Part shown: positions 1 through 7,828 of the stretch, piece after piece | Layout of the letters: the number at the start of each line of letters is the position of its first letter | How positions within the stretch are numbered: position 1 is the first letter of the stretch | Source: Accumulibacter phosphatis | GTDB lineage: Bacteria > Pseudomonadota > Gammaproteobacteria > Burkholderiales > Rhodocyclaceae | Direction of reading: 5' to 3' | DNA: 64,000 nt | NCBI RefSeq assembly: GCF_000024165.1 | Contig: NC_013194.1 | Location: 1,612,001 to 1,676,000 of the forward strand | Translations under genes and position numbers: made by a program | The notes under the pieces: generated by a model | The model's database searches: none | Seen by the model: the letters and a program-made list of their open reading frames with translations, nothing else | Told to the model about the DNA's origin: nothing

Positions 1-2
1 CG

Positions 3-335
3 CGCCTGCCCATCCGGCTGACCGAACTGGTAACGCCGCTCAAGCCACTCGAGGCGATGGCACAGGGAAGGATGCTGGTGGCCTCCGATGTCGGCGGGCA
101 TCGCGAGTTGATTCGCCACGGCGAGACCGGATTCCTCTTCCGTGCCGGCGACCCTGCCGCTCTCGCGGCAGCGATCGAAGATATCTTGGTCAGGCGCTCG
201 CTGTGGTCGCAAGTTCGTATGCAGGCACGCCGTTTTGTCGAGGTAGAGCGGACCTGGGCAGCCAGCGTGGCCTGCTACCGCGATGTCTACCGGCGGGCGT
301 TGGCCCGCTACGACCGCAGCAATCCATCCATCTGA
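3..335 (+). CDS. Glycosyltransferase family 4, C-terminal part (5' end outside window)
   Basis: An open frame enters from the left edge and codes for the last 110 residues of a GT-B type sugar transferase. The segment reading TPLKPLEAMAQG followed by VASDVGGHRELI is the acidic donor-nucleotide-binding motif (Glu, then Glu about seven residues on in the family) seen in GT4 enzymes. Such enzymes add a sugar from a nucleotide donor to a lipid-linked acceptor at the cytoplasmic face. The downstream gene starts 15 bases after the stop, so the two are probably co-transcribed. Exosortase-A-associated GT4 enzymes carry a similar TPLKPLE segment, which fits the neighbours. The start and N-terminal acceptor domain cannot be seen. 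Confidence 0.85.
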   Translation, partial: RLPIRLTELVTPLKPLEAMAQGRMLVASDVGGHRELIRHGETGFLFRAGDPAALAAAIEDILVRRSLWSQVRMQARRFVEVERTWAASVACYRDVYRRALARYDRSNPSI

Positions 336-350
336 CTCCGAGGCCCCATC

Positions 351-2276
351 GTGTGCGGTATTCACGGCATCTATCGTTTTGACGGGCTCAGCGTCGAGCC
401 TGGAACCTTGACCGCCATGGGCGATCGGACGCGTCATCGCGGCCCGGACGACGAGGGTAGCCATCTTGACGGCCCGTGCGGGATCGGCATGCGCCGTTTG
501 TCGATCATCGATCTGGCCGGAGGTCATCAACCGCTATCCAACGTCGACGAAACCTTGTGGCTGGTGTGCAACGGCGAGATCTACAATTTTCGCGAGCTAC
601 GTCAAGAACTGCAGGGCAAGGGTTACCATTTCAAGACCGGCTCGGATTGTGAGGTACTGCTGCACCTCTATGACGCCGAGGGCGACGACTTCGTTCTCCG
701 GCTGAACGGCATGTTCGACTTCGCTCTCTGGGATGCGCGTCGGCGCCGTTTGTTGATCGGGCGCGACCGACTCGGCGTGAAACCGCTCTACGTGCTGCAG
801 GACTCGCGGCGGCTGGCTTTCGCCACCGAGGCCAAAGCCTTGCTGGGCTTGCCGGGGGTCAGCGCCGAACTCGACCGCGGCGTCATCGCCGACTACCTGC
901 ATCTTGGTTACGTGGCTGCGCCGGGCTGCATCTTCAAGGGGATTCGCAAGCTGCCGCCTGCGACCCTGCTGGCCGTGGAAAGCGGTCAGGTGCGCGAGTG
1001 GCGCTACTGGCGTCTGCCGGAACGTCTTACCCAGGGGCTCTCCGAGGGTGAGTGGGCCGGGCGAGTGCGGAGCCAGCTCGAGGAGTCGGTTCGCATGCAG
1101 ATGGTCAGTGACGTGCCGATCGGTGCCTTCCTGTCTGGCGGTGTCGATTCGAGCGCGGTCGTCGCTTGCATGGCCAGGCATTCGGAGCAGCCGATTCGCA
1201 CCTACGCCATCGGCTTCGCGGGTGGCGAAGCGGAGGCGCTGTACAACGAGCTACCCTATGCGCGCCGCGTCGCCGAGCTGTTTTCGACCCGGCACCGCGA
1301 GATTCTCGTTCGTCCCGATGTTGTCGCGCTACTCCCGAAGCTGCTGTGGCACATGGACGAGCCCTTGTCGGATACAGCCTTCATCACCACCTTCCTGGTT
1401 TCCGAGTTCGCGCGCCAGGACGTCAAGGTCATCCTTTCGGGGGTCGGTGGCGACGAGCTGTTCGGCGGCTACCGCCGCTACCTTGGCGGTCACTATGGCA
1501 GGCGTTATAGCCGCCTGCCGGAATGGCTGCGTCGTTCTGCGAGCTTTGCTGCCGGGCGCCTGCCGGCCGACCGTCATACAGGTTTCCTCAACACCCTGCG
1601 TCTGGCCAAGGGCTTTCTGGCATCAGCGGAAATGACCGCTGATGAGCGCTATCGCAGCTACCTGCAGGTGCTCGATCGCCAGGGCGTAGCGGCGCTGCTG
1701 CTGGAGCCCGGGGCCGTCGCCACCGATCCGTTGGCGCGCGCCTTTGCGGCGGCCGGCAACGAGGACGAATTGAACCGGATGTTTGCGGTAGATGCCGAGA
1801 CGCAGTTGCCGGATGATCTGCTCCTGCTTACCGACAAGATGAGCATGGCCGTCTCGCTCGAATGTCGAGTGCCGCTGCTCGATCACGAACTGGTCGAACT
1901 GGCCGCTGGGATGCCGGCGCAGATCAAGGTACGTGATGGTCGGCTCAAACATCTGTTCAAGGCGTCGCTTGCCGACCTGCTGCCCGATGACATTCTCAAC
2001 CGCAAGAAGCGCGGCTTCGGCACGCCGATGGGCGCCTGGCTCAAACGCGAACTCGCACCCTTGCTAAGACGACTGCTGGCGGCCGAGGTGGTGAGCACGC
2101 GCGGTCTGTTCCGGCAGTCGATGGTCGAGCAATTGATATCCGATCACGAAGCCAACCGGATAGACGGCACCGACATCCTGCTGGCCTTGATGAACCTCGA
2201 GATCTGGAGCCGGATCTATCTCGATCGTCGCGATCCCGGCGACGTTGCCGACGAACTGAAGGGTTACGTGGCATGA
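351..2276 (+). CDS. Asparagine synthase-like amidotransferase, XrtA/PEP-CTERM-associated type
   Basis: A 641-residue class II glutamine amidotransferase fused to an asparagine-synthetase domain. The GTG start is followed at once by Cys2, the N-terminal nucleophile exposed when Met is removed, which fixes the start. The glutaminase domain covers about residues 2-215, with RHRGPDDEG and GVKPLY motifs. The ATP pyrophosphatase loop SGGVDSS is at 262-268, and a second conserved block SGVGGDELFGGYRRY follows. Ammonia from Gln is used to amidate a carboxylate. In exosortase A clusters the true substrate is unknown and probably a glycan or lipid-linked sugar acid rather than free Asp. The stop overlaps the next start by ATGA, so translation is coupled. 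Confidence 0.93.
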   Translation: MCGIHGIYRFDGLSVEPGTLTAMGDRTRHRGPDDEGSHLDGPCGIGMRRLSIIDLAGGHQPLSNVDETLWLVCNGEIYNFRELRQELQGKGYHFKTGSDCEVLLHLYDAEGDDFVLRLNGMFDFALWDARRRRLLIGRDRLGVKPLYVLQDSRRLAFATEAKALLGLPGVSAELDRGVIADYLHLGYVAAPGCIFKGIRKLPPATLLAVESGQVREWRYWRLPERLTQGLSEGEWAGRVRSQLEESVRMQMVSDVPIGAFLSGGVDSSAVVACMARHSEQPIRTYAIGFAGGEAEALYNELPYARRVAELFSTRHREILVRPDVVALLPKLLWHMDEPLSDTAFITTFLVSEFARQDVKVILSGVGGDELFGGYRRYLGGHYGRRYSRLPEWLRRSASFAAGRLPADRHTGFLNTLRLAKGFLASAEMTADERYRSYLQVLDRQGVAALLLEPGAVATDPLARAFAAAGNEDELNRMFAVDAETQLPDDLLLLTDKMSMAVSLECRVPLLDHELVELAAGMPAQIKVRDGRLKHLFKASLADLLPDDILNRKKRGFGTPMGAWLKRELAPLLRRLLAAEVVSTRGLFRQSMVEQLISDHEANRIDGTDILLALMNLEIWSRIYLDRRDPGDVADELKGYVA

Positions 2277-3487
2277 ACATTCTCTACGTTTGCCACCGTT
2301 TTCCCTTTCCGCCCAAGCGCGGTGGCAAGATCAGGCCATTCAACATGATCCGCCATCTGTCGGCCAGCGGCCACCAGGTGACTGTCTGTTCGCTGGCCCG
2401 CTCACCCGAGGAAGCCGAAGAAGGGCGCGGCATCGCACCGCATTGTGCGGCGTTTGAAATGGCGCAGGTTTCCGACCCAGTGCAGACGCTGCGCATGGTC
2501 GCTCGCCTGCCCTTGGCGAAGCCTTCGTCGATGGGCTACTTCTATTCGGCGTCGCTGCGGCAACGCGTGCGCCGACTGCTGAGCGCGCAGCGGTGGGATC
2601 TCATCTTTGTCCACTGTTCGTCGGTCGCTCAGTACGTCGAACAGGTCCGCGATGTCCCGAAGATCCTCGACTTCGGTGACATGGATTCGCAGAAATGGCT
2701 CGAATACGCCAACTACAAGCCCTTTCCGCTGTCTCTCGGTTATCGGCTGGAAGGCAAAAAGATGCTGGCGGCCGAGAAGCGTCTGGCCAAGCTGTTCGAC
2801 CTGTGCACGGCGACTACGCGGGCCGAGTGGGAGACGCTCGAGGGTTATGGTACGGGTGTCGCGACGGACTGGTTTCCGAACGGCGTCGATGCGGAGTTCT
2901 TCTGTCCCTCGGGTGAGCCGTATGACGCGGATACGATCAGCTTCATCGGCCGCATGGACTACTACCCGAATCAGGAGTGCATGGCGCGCTTCTGCGAGCA
3001 GATCTGGCCCGTGCTCAGGTCGCGTCGGCCGAATGTCAAGCTGCTGATCATTGGTGCCGACCCCTCGCCGGAGATGCGCAAGCTGGGCGATCTGCCCGGC
3101 GTGACCGTCACCGGCTCGGTCCCCGACGTGCGTCCCTTCGTTCGTCAGTCGGCGGTGATGGTGGCGCCGCTCAATATCGCCCGTGGTACGCAGAACAAGA
3201 TTCTCGAGGCGATGGCGATGGGCGTCCCGGTAGTGACCAGCCGGGTTGCGGCGGGCGGCGTCGACGCTGAGTCCGTGAAGCATTTCCTTGTGGCCGACAC
3301 GTGCGAAGAATATTCTGCAGCGATTCTGCGGATCCTGGATGATCCGGCGGAACGGCAGCGACTGGCGGTGGCCGGACGGCAACGCATGCTCAGCAATCAT
3401 GCCTGGCCGCATTCGATGGCAAGGCTGGACGAGATCATCGACCGCTGCATCAGGAACTTCTCGCAAAGCAAAGGGAAACTCGCATGA
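2273..3487 (+). CDS. XrtA/PEP-CTERM-associated glycosyltransferase (TIGR03087-like)
   Basis: 404 residues, GT-B fold. It opens with MNILYVCHRFPFPPKRGGK, the glycine-rich N-terminal acceptor-site loop typical of the sugar transferases found beside exosortase A. The C-terminal domain carries FIGRMDYYPN and EAMAMGVPVVTSRVAAGG, the donor-binding motif. It lies between the amidotransferase and the dehydrogenase gene in a tightly coupled operon, with ATGA overlaps at both ends. Its last 135 bases plus the first bases of the next gene recur exactly at 7671-7828, and a diverged version of its last third lies at 7364-7670. This copy is intact, so it is the functional one. Confidence 0.9.
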   Translation: MNILYVCHRFPFPPKRGGKIRPFNMIRHLSASGHQVTVCSLARSPEEAEEGRGIAPHCAAFEMAQVSDPVQTLRMVARLPLAKPSSMGYFYSASLRQRVRRLLSAQRWDLIFVHCSSVAQYVEQVRDVPKILDFGDMDSQKWLEYANYKPFPLSLGYRLEGKKMLAAEKRLAKLFDLCTATTRAEWETLEGYGTGVATDWFPNGVDAEFFCPSGEPYDADTISFIGRMDYYPNQECMARFCEQIWPVLRSRRPNVKLLIIGADPSPEMRKLGDLPGVTVTGSVPDVRPFVRQSAVMVAPLNIARGTQNKILEAMAMGVPVVTSRVAAGGVDAESVKHFLVADTCEEYSAAILRILDDPAERQRLAVAGRQRMLSNHAWPHSMARLDEIIDRCIRNFSQSKGKLA

Positions 3488-3510
3488 AAATCAGTATCTT
3501 CGGTTTGGGC
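3353..3510 (+). repeat. 158-bp direct repeat, copy 1 (pairs with 7671-7828)
   Basis: Bases 3353-3510 match 7671-7828 without a difference by eye. The repeat covers the 3' end of the glycosyltransferase gene and the first nine codons of the dehydrogenase gene. Upstream of it the similarity continues for about 300 bases (3047-3352 against 7364-7670), but with many substitutions and a frameshift. The pair brackets a 4.2-kb insert holding three glycan genes and a broken transposase. Confidence 0.95.
3484..3510 (+). pseudogene. 5' stub of the GDP-mannose dehydrogenase gene (first 9 codons)
   Basis: The ATGA after the glycosyltransferase opens the same nine codons (MKISIFGLG) that begin the intact dehydrogenase at 7802. 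After 3510 the sequence is unrelated. This marks the point where the ancestral pair of adjacent genes was separated by foreign DNA. The full dehydrogenase was preserved at the far side by duplication of the junction. Confidence 0.9.
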
Positions 3511-3829
3511 GGTTCCGATACGGTGAATCCCATCTACAAATCGTCAGGCAGGTCCGAGAGTAGGATGCGCAGCCTTCTGCGGGGATGGCTGGTGGCTGGG
3601 ATGACACGGGTGTCATCGACGAAGCTCTGTCACGCAGGCGAGTGTAGTCCGGCAGCGATTCTCGGAGTTCATCAGGTGGTGGCCCACCAAGAGCCCGCAT
3701 TCGACTGACCGCGCAGGACTCCAGAAGAATTATAGAATTCAAAGGGTTATAGATCATGAACTGGTCATGTGCTCTCATGAACTACATGTGTGCATGCGGT
3801 AGCGCCTACCGCTTTCGCTCGGCACGGCG
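3511..3829 (+). other. Gene-free left edge of the insert
   Basis: About 320 bases between the dehydrogenase stub and the first insert gene. I see no convincing coding region. The last 100 bases are A/T-richer than the surroundings (around 3725-3770) and could hold a promoter for the insert operon, but no clear -35/-10 pair can be claimed. It may be a decayed mobile-element end. Confidence 0.4.
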
Positions 3830-5404
3830 ATGAAACGCGGCTTGTTCGTCGATGTTTTTTCGCGCGAATTCGCGTTCGTGTCGTTGATTGCGGTGATCGC
3901 GGTTACCATTGGTTGGGTGGGTTTCACCGCGAGTGACGACCAATACTACTACTCGGCCGCGTTGAAGTGGCTCGAGGAGGAATGGTACTTGCCAGACCAC
4001 TTTGGCCGCGTTCGCCACTCGATCTCCTTGCCGATTGCGTTGTCAATCAGTTTGTTCGGTGACCGTGAGCTCGCTGTGATCTTGCCGAGTACCGTCTACT
4101 ACTTCGCGACGATTGGGCTGACCTTTGTGTGCGTTAGTCGGAGCGCCGATCGGACGGTCGCGTTTCTCGCGTGCGCGGTTTTCGCCACCTTTCCTGTGGT
4201 CGTTACCGCTGCCACGAACGCAACGGCCGATATCGCTGAGCTCTTCTGGGCCTCGGTTGCGTTCTGGTTGTTTTTCTACTCTTGGCAAGGTGGCCGCCTG
4301 CGTGCGGAGGCGCTTTTCGGTTGCGGTGTAGCGCTAGCACTGGCGTTCAGTGGCCGCGAGACGGTCATGGCGTTGGGAATCTTCGTCGCCGGGGCGATTC
4401 TTCTGGGTCACCGGATCGGTCGTGGGCAGATTGTTTGGGTTGTGGTGGGGGGCTTGGCCGTGCTCGGATCCGAGGCCCTGTATTATGCTCTTGCAGGTGG
4501 TGATCCGCTGTTACGGTTCTCCCTCCTACTGAACGGTATATCCTCGTCGAACGACCGTCCAGTGGCGCCGGCTTTCAGCGTCGACAGTAGCGGGTCGCTT
4601 CGTGTGCATCCGCTGCTTGATCCGTTGCTGCTCGTGCTTGCCCGCCAATTCTTCGGACTGGGTTACTGGGTCTTCTTCGCGGTCTTGTTGGTTGCGGTGA
4701 GCGGGCGACCATCGGTGGCTGCCCATGACCGCCCGGCGGCGCGCGAATTGCAGAGACTTGCGCTCTCCGCAGGGATGATCTGGTTTCTTTTCGTGGTCGC
4801 AACCCTGTGGCGAATCAAGTTACTTGGGCGGTACTACATCGCGCCGGCGTGGCTCTTTACCGTCGGCTCGGCGGCATTCCTGTGCGTGCATCAGACCGCA
4901 GTGACCCACCCCCGCCGGCTCTGGTTTGCGGTGAGTTGTGTCGTCGCAGCCAACTTCGCGGGGATAGGGTTGCAGAACAACAACCCGCGCTTGGAAGAGC
5001 GGGAACTCGCCGCATTCGCGGCAAGTTCCCACGAGCCGGTGTTCACTGATCCGTACACCGCACGCTATGCGTCGGAGTTCCTCCACTGGGCCGGGGTCCC
5101 GCCGGAACAGGTCGTGGGCGCCCCCCCGACTGACGGTGCGCTTTACTTCGTCGTGCCATCGCGCATCGGTGCTCCCAACCGCCTAACGCCGGAGTCGATG
5201 CTACCCGCACTCCAGGTCAGACCGGAGTGGGCGGTAGTGCGCAGAATCGAAGGCCCAACGGCGTTGCCGGCGTTCCTCGTGCCGGCGATACGCGGTACCA
5301 CCTTCATCCCGGAGTGGCTGCGCGCTAAGCTGGCAGCCCCGCGCGGTAACTTGCTTGTTGTCCGTGCTGTGGCGCCTCGTACCACCAGAGAGGGGCCCCA
5401 GTGA
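3830..5404 (+). CDS. GT-C fold membrane glycosyltransferase, ArnT/PMT (GT39/83)-like
   Basis: 524 residues with many hydrophobic segments. The first periplasmic loop after TM1 holds the acidic pair D36-D37 in SDDQYYYSAALKW, which fits the catalytic Asp and metal site of polyprenyl-phosphate-sugar-dependent enzymes. These move a sugar from a lipid-phosphate carrier onto lipid, protein or glycan on the outer side of the inner membrane. It is followed, with GTGA and then a short overlap, by a small transporter-like protein and a dolichyl-phosphate-mannose-synthase-like enzyme, so donor synthesis, flipping and transfer are encoded together. The gene is an insertion relative to the host operon and looks somewhat less GC-rich than its neighbours. 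Sugar and acceptor are unknown. Confidence 0.75.
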   Translation: MKRGLFVDVFSREFAFVSLIAVIAVTIGWVGFTASDDQYYYSAALKWLEEEWYLPDHFGRVRHSISLPIALSISLFGDRELAVILPSTVYYFATIGLTFVCVSRSADRTVAFLACAVFATFPVVVTAATNATADIAELFWASVAFWLFFYSWQGGRLRAEALFGCGVALALAFSGRETVMALGIFVAGAILLGHRIGRGQIVWVVVGGLAVLGSEALYYALAGGDPLLRFSLLLNGISSSNDRPVAPAFSVDSSGSLRVHPLLDPLLLVLARQFFGLGYWVFFAVLLVAVSGRPSVAAHDRPAARELQRLALSAGMIWFLFVVATLWRIKLLGRYYIAPAWLFTVGSAAFLCVHQTAVTHPRRLWFAVSCVVAANFAGIGLQNNNPRLEERELAAFAASSHEPVFTDPYTARYASEFLHWAGVPPEQVVGAPPTDGALYFVVPSRIGAPNRLTPESMLPALQVRPEWAVVRRIEGPTALPAFLVPAIRGTTFIPEWLRAKLAAPRGNLLVVRAVAPRTTREGPQ

Positions 5405-5757
5405 GGCCGTGGCTTGTAGCGATGCTCATGGCCTATTCGCTGATGCTAGCGTCGGGTCAGATCCTATTTAAGATGGCGGCCGAGGACGCGCGCGAACGAG
5501 GGGGAAGCTTCGTCGTGGCACTGTTTCTTCAACCCCGGTTCATCCTTGCGCTTGCGCTTTACGGGGCACTGACGCTCCTGTGGACGTGGATTCTGTCGAA
5601 AGTGCCTCTTTCCCGTGCTTACCCTTTCGTCGCGCTCGCGTTCGTCGTCACACCAATCCTCGCGAATTGGTTGCTCGGCGAGCGCATTTCCGGCAGCGTG
5701 ATGGTAGGAACGGCACTGGTAATGGCCGGTCTGATGGTGGTGGTTTATGGACAGTGA
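5401..5757 (+). CDS. Small EamA/SMR-like membrane protein, ArnE-like flippase subunit
   Basis: 118 residues with four predicted membrane helices and almost no soluble part, the size of SMR-type and ArnE/ArnF proteins. The C-terminal stretch FVVTPILANWLLGERISGS is the recurrent half-repeat of the EamA/drug-metabolite transporter superfamily. The GTG start overlaps the preceding stop (GTGA), and its stop lies inside the next gene. Set between a lipid-carrier glycosyltransferase and a polyprenyl-phosphate sugar synthase, it probably flips the lipid-phosphate sugar across the membrane; that role is inferred from family and context. Confidence 0.75.
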   Translation: MRPWLVAMLMAYSLMLASGQILFKMAAEDARERGGSFVVALFLQPRFILALALYGALTLLWTWILSKVPLSRAYPFVALAFVVTPILANWLLGERISGSVMVGTALVMAGLMVVVYGQ

Positions 5758-6799
5758 AACCGTGCGTGCCTGCTCCTTCGAGACAGCGGCCTTGCAGCCC
5801 GTACCTACGCCGAAAGTCCGCATTGCCGTGGTAGTCCCATGCTTCAGGGTGCGCGACAAGATCGTGGGAGTCATCGAAAGGATCGGGCCGGAGGTGGAGC
5901 GTATCTATGTCGTTGACGACGCGTGCCCAGAAGGCACTGCAGACCTTGTGCAGAGCGTCTGCCGGGACCCTCGGGTCGACGTCATTCGTCTGGCGGTAAA
6001 CCAGGGTGTTGGCGGGGCTGTAAGCGAAGGTTACCGTTGTGCGTTACGCGACGGAGCCCAGATCGTGGTGAAGATCGACGGGGATGGTCAAATGGCGCCC
6101 GAACTTGTACCAGAACTGATCTCGCCGATTCTAGCTGGGCACGCGGACTACATTAAGGGCAATCGTTTCTTCTTCCTAGGCGGCGTTCGGCAGATGCCTG
6201 CGGTCAGGCTGGTAGGTAATGCGGTGCTTTCGTTCTTGACCAAATTGTCGACCGGCTACTGGCAGGTGTTCGACCCAACGAATGGGTTTACGGCGGTGTC
6301 GCGACAGGCGCTCCAGCGCTGTGACCTGGCTAGGGTCAGCAAGCGTTACTTCTTCGAGTCGGACATGCTGTTTCAGCTTGCGCTAGCGCGTGCGGTGGTC
6401 GCCGACTTTCCGATGAAAGCCGTTTACGCGGATGAGCAGTCGAGCCTGAGGCCAATGCGAGTCGTTGGCACTTTTCTCAGGGGACACTTGGTGAACTTCG
6501 CAAGGCGCGTCCTCTACACATACTTTGTTCGGGGGTTCTCGCTGGCCTCGGTCGAGTTAGTCATTGGGCTGCTACTGATTTTGTTTAGTATCGCATTCGG
6601 GGTAAGCGAGTGGATCACGTCGACCCGCATGGGTGCGCCGGCGACCGCAGGTACGGTGATGCTTGCAGCTTTGCCGGCAATCCTGGGCACCCAGTTGACG
6701 TTGTCTTGGCTGCACTTCGACATCCAGAGCGAGCCGCGGATTCCAATCACGTCGCTGACGGAGACGAGCTGCGGTGCCCGTACTAAGATCGACAACTGA
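5747..6799 (+). CDS. GT2 polyprenyl-phosphate sugar synthase (DPM1/GtrB/ArnC-like)
   Basis: 350 residues. An N-terminal GT-A domain has VVDDACPEGT (D57-D58) and KIDGDGQM (D111, D113) for nucleotide and metal binding, followed by two C-terminal membrane helices (about 260-280 and 300-325). This is the layout of enzymes that load a sugar onto undecaprenyl phosphate. The ATG overlaps the previous gene by 11 bases. The natural family end lies near residue 335; the last roughly 15 residues run straight into transposase-derived sequence in the same frame, so the tail may be partly IS-encoded. With the two genes before it, it forms a donor synthase, flippase and transferase module. Confidence 0.8.
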   Translation: MDSETVRACSFETAALQPVPTPKVRIAVVVPCFRVRDKIVGVIERIGPEVERIYVVDDACPEGTADLVQSVCRDPRVDVIRLAVNQGVGGAVSEGYRCALRDGAQIVVKIDGDGQMAPELVPELISPILAGHADYIKGNRFFFLGGVRQMPAVRLVGNAVLSFLTKLSTGYWQVFDPTNGFTAVSRQALQRCDLARVSKRYFFESDMLFQLALARAVVADFPMKAVYADEQSSLRPMRVVGTFLRGHLVNFARRVLYTYFVRGFSLASVELVIGLLLILFSIAFGVSEWITSTRMGAPATAGTVMLAALPAILGTQLTLSWLHFDIQSEPRIPITSLTETSCGARTKIDN

Positions 6800-7335
6800 A
6801 ATGACGGCGAGAAGGGCGAGGTGATGGCCGACCATCTCACCCAGCGGGTATGGGTCTGGGACGGCGAGGCGCCGTCGGCGCGCCGTCGGCGAGCCGCTGG
6901 CATCTCCTGGCACGACGGGAACTCGATGGGACGAAACTCAAGTTCGGCCTGTCCAATGCCAAACCCAGCGCTTCCTTGCGCCGTCTGGCGGAAATGCGGG
7001 GAGCGCTCCATTTCGTCGAGCAGTCCTTCCGGGAGGCCAAGAGCGCCTGCGGCATGGCCGAGTATCAGGTCCGCCGCTGGCAGGCGTGGCACCATCACAT
7101 GGCCCTGGTCATGATCGCGACCATGTTCCTGGCCAAGGAGCGCATAGCCCATCGCGATACGGCCGAACTTCTCTCCTGCCGCGACTTGGTGGAGATCATG
7201 CGCCATCGGTTGCCCACCAAGATCGTCACCGACGAAGACCTCGCGGCATCCATCATCGATAGGCATCGACGGCGGCGCCAAGCCATGGAATCTGCCTATC
7301 GAATGCAATCTGCCATGCTCTCAGCATCAGATTGA
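6800..7335 (+). pseudogene. C-terminal fragment of an IS701/IS4-like transposase
   Basis: The segment codes in two frames for the end of a transposase: HLTQRVWVWDG, then FGLSNAKPSASL, VEQSFREAKSACGM (the conserved Glu region) and MALVMIATMFLAKER. The two frames are separated by an 11-bp tandem duplication (6869-6879 repeated at 6880-6890). Removing one unit restores a continuous frame. Nothing of the N-terminal catalytic half is seen, so the element is dead. It lies at the right edge of the inserted glycan module and may mark how the module arrived. Confidence 0.75.
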
Positions 7336-7363
7336 AAGGCAATCTGACAAAGTAGAATTAGGT

Positions 7364-7805
7364 TGATCATTGGTGCCGATCCCTCGCCTGCGATGCGCAA
7401 GCTGGGCGACCTGCGGGGCGTTACCGGCACCGGGTCGGTGCCCGATGTCCGTCCGTTCGTCCGCCAGTCGGCACTGATGGTGGCGCCCTCAACATCGCCC
7501 GGGGGACGCAGAACGAGATCCTCGAGGCAATGGCTATGGGTGTGCCGGTGGTGACCAGCCGGATCGCTCCCGGTGGTGTCGACGCTGAACCTGTGACACA
7601 TTTCCTTGTTGTCGACAGCGCAGAAGAATATTCTGATGCCATCCTACAGGCTCTGGACAAGCCAACCGAGCGGCAGCGACTGGCGGTGGCCGGACGGCAA
7701 CGCATGCTCAGCAATCATGCCTGGCCGCATTCGATGGCAAGGCTGGACGAGATCATCGACCGCTGCATCAGGAACTTCTCGCAAAGCAAAGGGAAACTCG
7801 CATGA
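7364..7805 (+). pseudogene. Diverged 3' fragment of the XrtA-associated glycosyltransferase gene
   Basis: The sequence matches the last third of the gene at 2273-3487, beginning at the codons for LIIGADPSP. It carries many substitutions and a one-base loss near 7490 that shifts the frame. The final 135 bases become identical to the intact gene and lead by ATGA overlap into the dehydrogenase. It has no start and cannot make an active enzyme. The change from diverged to identical sequence suggests a recombination junction between two related strains' versions. Confidence 0.9.
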
Positions 7806-7828
7806 AAATCAGTATCTTCGGTTTGGGC
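7671..7828 (+). repeat. 158-bp direct repeat, copy 2
   Basis: Identical partner of 3353-3510. It carries the true ribosome-binding and start region of the intact dehydrogenase gene. Confidence 0.95.

Noticed and set aside
2402..3466. Long minus-strand open frame opposite the TIGR03087-like glycosyltransferase
   Set aside because: It is a GC-rich shadow with His/Arg-rich composition and no family motif; the plus-strand gene is clearly the real one.
3484..3708. A 74-residue protein beginning like the dehydrogenase
   Set aside because: Only the first nine codons are homologous; the rest is chance open frame after the recombination point.
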